Assembly: GCA_009702955.1 (NCBI GenBank)
Contig: WLHA01000059.1
Location: 1 to 6,898, forward strand
From: Actinomycetota bacterium
GTDB taxonomy: Bacteria > Actinomycetota > Acidimicrobiia > IMCC26256
Direction of reading: 5' to 3'
Length of the DNA stretch: 6,898 bases
The translations under genes and the position numbers were made by a program. This document shows, in pieces, positions 3,906 through 6,898 of the stretch. How positions within the stretch are numbered: the first letter of the stretch is position 1; each line of letters starts with the position of its first letter. The notes under the pieces were generated by a model. It did not search any database and had not been told where the DNA came from. It saw only the letters and a program-made list of their open reading frames with translations.

Positions 3906-6710
3906 ATGCGGTTTAAGGGGCAGCGGTTAGCCAGCATGACCAGAGCAGGGCTGAGCCTTGTCATAGCCATCACAGCAGCCCTACCAGTATCTGCCTTCTT
4001 ACAGGTCTCTAGGGCTGGTGCGGCGATTCCGCCCGCCTCAACCGGAGGATTTACCGGGGTGAGCCCCTTTCGGCTCCTCGATACTCGTAACTTCGGGAGC
4101 GGGCCCTGCCTCACTGGCGAGCGCTCCTTGGCAGTTGCTGGCGTGATCGGATCTGATGTCCCCTCAGATGCCGCAGCCGTTGCTCTGAATGTCACGGTGA
4201 TTAACCCCGCGGGGAGCGGCTTTGTAACCGTCTGGCCTGCTGGCGTCTCAAGGCCCACAGCGTCTTCTGTCAACTACTCAGCGGGCGAGGTCGTTCCGAA
4301 CAATGTGATCGTCGCTGTCGGGGGGTTCGCAGCCGTCACCCTCTACGCCAACGCCGGCTGCCCCCACATCGTGGTCGATGTAGTCGGCTGGTTCGCCTCG
4401 GGGTCTCCAGCCCAGGGAGGGCTCACAGGCATAACCCCCGACCGCCTCCTCGATACGCGCAGTGCTGGCAAGGGCCCCTGCATCAACACGACACGAGATC
4501 TTCAAGTTGCAGGCGTTCCGTTTACGGAAGTGCCAGCCGATGCTGCAGCGGTAGCCCTCAATGTCACCGTGATCACCCCAAATATTCCTGGCTACTTAAC
4601 AGTATTTCCAACGGGATCGTCACGGCCCACTGCGTCCACTCTGAACTACTCAACGAATCAGGTCGTGGCTAACGGAACCGTTGTAAAGGTCGGCACCTCC
4701 GGATCGATCTCTCTCTTCGCTAGCGGCGGTTGCCCCAATGTCGTTGTTGATGTAGTCGGTTGGTTTGCTCCTGGTACCCCAACGAGTGCCGGCGGATTCT
4801 TTGGAGTAAACCCGTACCGCCTTCTCGACTCGCGAAGCGCTGGCCAGGTTCCATGTGTTGGAGGAACGCGCACCTACCACCTAACTGCAGCAGGTGTAGA
4901 CGGGAGCGCTGTCCCCTCCGAGTCACGAGCGCTTGCACTCAATGTCACCGTAACCGGGCCAGCCGGAGCGGGCTATATCACTGTCTCCCCAACGGGGGCT
5001 CAACGCCCAACTGCTTCGAACCTAAATTACGTAGCGGGCCAGACGGTCCCTAACGGCGTGCTTGTGAAGGTTGGCTCATCGCAGTCTGTAGATATTTTTG
5101 CTAGCGGAGGATGCCCCGACTTAATTGTCGATGTCGTCGGCGGATTCGCAGCAAGCCCACTTGACCTCGTCTCAGGCTGCACAGCAAGCGACCTCTTGGT
5201 CTCAGCATGCTCGACTTTTATTCAGAGCAGCATTGCTCCACCGAGTACGGAGATTGGCGCGGTTGATGGAGCTTCCTCAGTAAGTGCTGACGGCCGTTAC
5301 GTCGCATTCGCTGCCGGAACCACGACACAGATATTTCGGCGAGACCTATTTACAGGCATAACTACACTCGTAAGCCATTCCCCAGGCGGGTCTCTCGGCG
5401 ACGACAGTTCGTATACCCCTGCAATTAGCGCTGATGGGCGATACGTTGCATTTACCTCGGACGCAATCAACCTCCAGGAGGTTGAGAAGGCAAGCTTCAA
5501 TACTGAGGTCTATCGCTGGGATGCCACTACCGACACCGTCCTTCGCTTGGAGACTGGAATTGGCGGGGACGAGGCCAACGGCGATGCCTGGAGCCCAAGT
5601 ATCAGCGACGACGGAAATCGCATCGCATTCCTATCGGATACCGACAACTTCGTGGTCAGCCCGTTATACACCAACTACGCCTTGATAGCCGATGCATTCG
5701 TAATCGACGTCACCGGCGGTACAACTATCCTCGCTAGCCGCACGCCTCTCACCATCTCTCCCCCAGATGGAGTCGACTCCGCTGTGATAAGCGGAGACGG
5801 ACGTTTCGTTGCGTATGAGACGGTTGACCCCTTGGCCTCCTTCGACACAAATGAGAGCAGCGACATTTACAGACGCGAACTATCGAATAATAATTGGGAA
5901 TGGGTTACGCGCAGGCCAACGGGAGGGCCGAGTGCTGCAGGGGCTACGCAGCCAACTATCTCTAGAGATGGGGGGCTTATTGCATTCTCCTCAACCTCTG
6001 CAGAGTTTGACCTGAACGTGTCCGACACCAGCCCCACCCAAGATATTTTCCTTCGCGACATGTCATCGTTCAGTATCACGCGAGTGAGCGTCGCCCCCAA
6101 CGGATTTATTCTCAATGGCGACTCGTACAGCGCACGCATAAGTGCGTCGGGGCGGATGGTTGCATACCTGACTGATGCTACGAACGCAGTCCCATCGGAC
6201 ACGGCAGGTAGAACAGACCTAGTAGTTCGTGATCGCACGCGTGGCGTTAACACTCGCGCCAATGTTGCTCCAAATCTCACAGAGTCAAGTGCTTTCATAG
6301 ACTCTCCAGTGTTAAGCGCAGATGGAAAATATGCCGGATGGAACACTGCTTCTTCCTACGCTCCTGGCGATGCAGATAATGCCTCCGACTCTTTCCTTCG
6401 ATTTCTTGCTAGCGACATCTCGCTCTCAAATATCTCGCCCACCTCCTTCTCTACAAGCAGTGCACCGACGGTAACCCTCACCGGAGTTGGGTTCGCTGAC
6501 GATGCACTACCGGTCGTAGACGGTCAAGGAGTCAGCATTAGCAACGTCGTGATAAATGCAGGCGGAACCACCCTTACCTTCACTCTCGCGATTAGCGCCG
6601 TGGACTCAATCGGCCGACACGATATTTGGGTGAGAAATCCTGGTGGAGCATCATGGTCGGCGGCCGGAGCGGCGGCGGTTGGGCGCACCGGATTATTACG
6701 TGTCGGGTAA
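3906..6710 (+). CDS. Secreted modular protein: three RLLDTR-type modules, PD40 beta-propeller, IPT/TIG-like domain
   Basis: This is a 934-residue exported protein of unknown function. The ATG at 3906 is chosen for its AAGGAG site; a GTG at 3867 would add 13 residues. Residues 1-39 form a signal peptide: basic start, hydrophobic core GLSLVIAITAALP, probable cleavage after AGA. Three tandem modules of about 118 residues follow (47-164, 171-288, 296-414), each with RLLDTR or RLLDSR, ALNVTV, RPTAS, NY and a VVDVVG ending, as in many actinobacterial exported proteins. Each module carries two cysteines (68/152, 192/276, 317/403), and a linker adds 425/435. Seven PD40-type repeats then form a probable TolB-like propeller; their S-x-DG-x-(x)-A-(F/Y) strands start near 458, 505, 564, 626, 683, 743 and 801. 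Residues 838-914 (ISPTSFSTSSAPTVTLTGVGF and onwards) look like an IPT/TIG fold. There is no second membrane segment, LPxTG signal or catalytic motif, so an adhesive or ligand-binding surface role is inferred. Confidence 0.9.
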   Translation: MRFKGQRLASMTRAGLSLVIAITAALPVSAFLQVSRAGAAIPPASTGGFTGVSPFRLLDTRNFGSGPCLTGERSLAVAGVIGSDVPSDAAAVALNVTVINPAGSGFVTVWPAGVSRPTASSVNYSAGEVVPNNVIVAVGGFAAVTLYANAGCPHIVVDVVGWFASGSPAQGGLTGITPDRLLDTRSAGKGPCINTTRDLQVAGVPFTEVPADAAAVALNVTVITPNIPGYLTVFPTGSSRPTASTLNYSTNQVVANGTVVKVGTSGSISLFASGGCPNVVVDVVGWFAPGTPTSAGGFFGVNPYRLLDSRSAGQVPCVGGTRTYHLTAAGVDGSAVPSESRALALNVTVTGPAGAGYITVSPTGAQRPTASNLNYVAGQTVPNGVLVKVGSSQSVDIFASGGCPDLIVDVVGGFAASPLDLVSGCTASDLLVSACSTFIQSSIAPPSTEIGAVDGASSVSADGRYVAFAAGTTTQIFRRDLFTGITTLVSHSPGGSLGDDSSYTPAISADGRYVAFTSDAINLQEVEKASFNTEVYRWDATTDTVLRLETGIGGDEANGDAWSPSISDDGNRIAFLSDTDNFVVSPLYTNYALIADAFVIDVTGGTTILASRTPLTISPPDGVDSAVISGDGRFVAYETVDPLASFDTNESSDIYRRELSNNNWEWVTRRPTGGPSAAGATQPTISRDGGLIAFSSTSAEFDLNVSDTSPTQDIFLRDMSSFSITRVSVAPNGFILNGDSYSARISASGRMVAYLTDATNAVPSDTAGRTDLVVRDRTRGVNTRANVAPNLTESSAFIDSPVLSADGKYAGWNTASSYAPGDADNASDSFLRFLASDISLSNISPTSFSTSSAPTVTLTGVGFADDALPVVDGQGVSISNVVINAGGTTLTFTLAISAVDSIGRHDIWVRNPGGASWSAAGAAAVGRTGLLRVG
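4044..4397 (+). repeat. Module 1 of three tandem RLLDTR-type modules
   Basis: Runs from GGFTGVSPFRLLDTR to VVDVVGWFA. By eye it shares about 70 of 118 aligned residues with module 2 without gaps. Conservation is at protein level with many silent differences, so the duplication is old. Cysteines stand at residues 68 and 152. Confidence 0.9.
4416..4769 (+). repeat. Module 2 of three tandem RLLDTR-type modules
   Basis: Runs from GGLTGITPDRLLDTR to VVDVVGWFA, 124 residues after module 1 begins. The two cysteines (192 and 276) have the same 84-residue spacing as in module 1. A short Gly/Pro/Thr linker separates it from module 3. Confidence 0.9.
4791..5147 (+). repeat. Module 3 of three tandem RLLDTR-type modules
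   Basis: Runs from GGFFGVNPYRLLDSR to VVDVVGGFA. It is the most divergent copy: RLLDSR replaces RLLDTR, a two-residue insertion follows the first cysteine, and GGF replaces GWF at the end. Cysteines are at 317 and 403. It is followed by a linker with two more cysteines (425, 435) before the propeller. Confidence 0.88.
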
Positions 6711-6898
6711 CGAAGCGCGTAGCCATAAAGAAGTAAACCGTGGGAGACTCCGCATACTCCTAACTTGGAGCGCTGGGCTCCTAACAATCATTCTTCTCGC
6801 CGAGGGCGCTACACGAGTCATTGAGAACCGCCTACCTGAGCCTGCGGATTGGTTCTCGCCAGCCTCAGCGCGTTTGGTTCGCGAGATGGATCAACTAC
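6700..6898 (+). CDS. Membrane-anchored protein of unknown function, 5' part only
   Basis: An open frame begins at GTG 6700-6702, overlaps the end of the secreted-protein gene by 11 bases in another frame, and runs off the window after 66 codons. The product starts with a basic, polar stretch (MSGNEARSHKEVNRGRLR), then one hydrophobic segment at about residues 17-35 (RILLTWSAGLLTIILLAEGA), then a hydrophilic, probably extracytoplasmic part (RLPEPADWFSPASA). This is the pattern of a type II anchored or uncleaved-signal protein. The 'LLAEGATRV' ending of the membrane segment followed by 'LPEP' recalls N termini of membrane-anchored SGNH-hydrolase-like proteins, but too little is present to assign a family. 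No other ATG or GTG fits before the membrane segment; an upstream in-frame TTG at 6679 is possible. The ribosome-binding site is weak, consistent with translational coupling. Confidence 0.65.
   Translation, partial: MSGNEARSHKEVNRGRLRILLTWSAGLLTIILLAEGATRVIENRLPEPADWFSPASARLVREMDQL

Noticed and set aside
4044..5147. Recent tandem duplication or recombination hot spot
   Set aside because: The three modules are similar in protein sequence but differ widely at silent sites, so the duplication is old; no long identical DNA stretches remain.
5867..6346. A 159-codon minus-strand frame opposite the propeller region
   Set aside because: The plus-strand frame shows clear PD40 repeats; the antisense frame is a shadow of their regular codon pattern.

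Overview
The window looks like a piece of chromosome from an actinobacterium, most likely class Acidimicrobiia or a close relative. This rests on four things: the gene order rplM-rpsI-glmM-glmS; a GlmS with a very long N-terminal insertion, a form I remember from Acidimicrobiia but could not check; the secreted 'RLLDTR ... ALNVTV ... VVDVVGWF' repeat modules common in actinobacterial exported proteins; and moderately high GC with GTG and TTG starts. No mobile element, CRISPR array, tRNA or rRNA is visible.

Left part, minus strand (about 3.6 kb down to 1): a tightly spaced operon of rplM (L13), rpsI (S9), glmM (phosphoglucosamine mutase) and glmS (glutamine:fructose-6-phosphate aminotransferase, cut by the window edge). 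Gaps are 22, 26 and 34 bases, with no terminator between the genes. The first two genes make large- and small-subunit ribosomal proteins. The last two make glucosamine-6-phosphate and convert it to glucosamine-1-phosphate, the entry to UDP-GlcNAc for peptidoglycan. The operon therefore ties ribosome supply to cell-wall precursor supply. A plausible promoter and a leader of about 110 bases with a perfect hairpin lie before rplM.

Centre (about 3597-3905): a divergent intergenic region holding the rplM promoter and leader on the minus strand. On the plus strand it holds a weaker promoter candidate, a six-codon upstream ORF and a strong Shine-Dalgarno for the next gene.

Right part, plus strand: one large secreted protein (934 residues from the preferred ATG). 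It has a signal peptide, three tandem modules of about 118 residues (each with two cysteines), a seven-repeat PD40/TolB-like beta-propeller and a C-terminal IPT/TIG-like domain. Overlapping its end by 11 bases is the start of a second exported or membrane gene with one N-terminal transmembrane segment, cut by the right edge. The two plus-strand genes look translationally coupled, which suggests linked cell-surface roles, but the sequence does not reveal the function.

The most unusual points are the GlmS glutaminase domain (insertions and an altered HTRWATHG motif) and the modular secreted protein with its strictly paired cysteines. I see no clear sign of a new defence or mobile system; most of the window is ordinary housekeeping.
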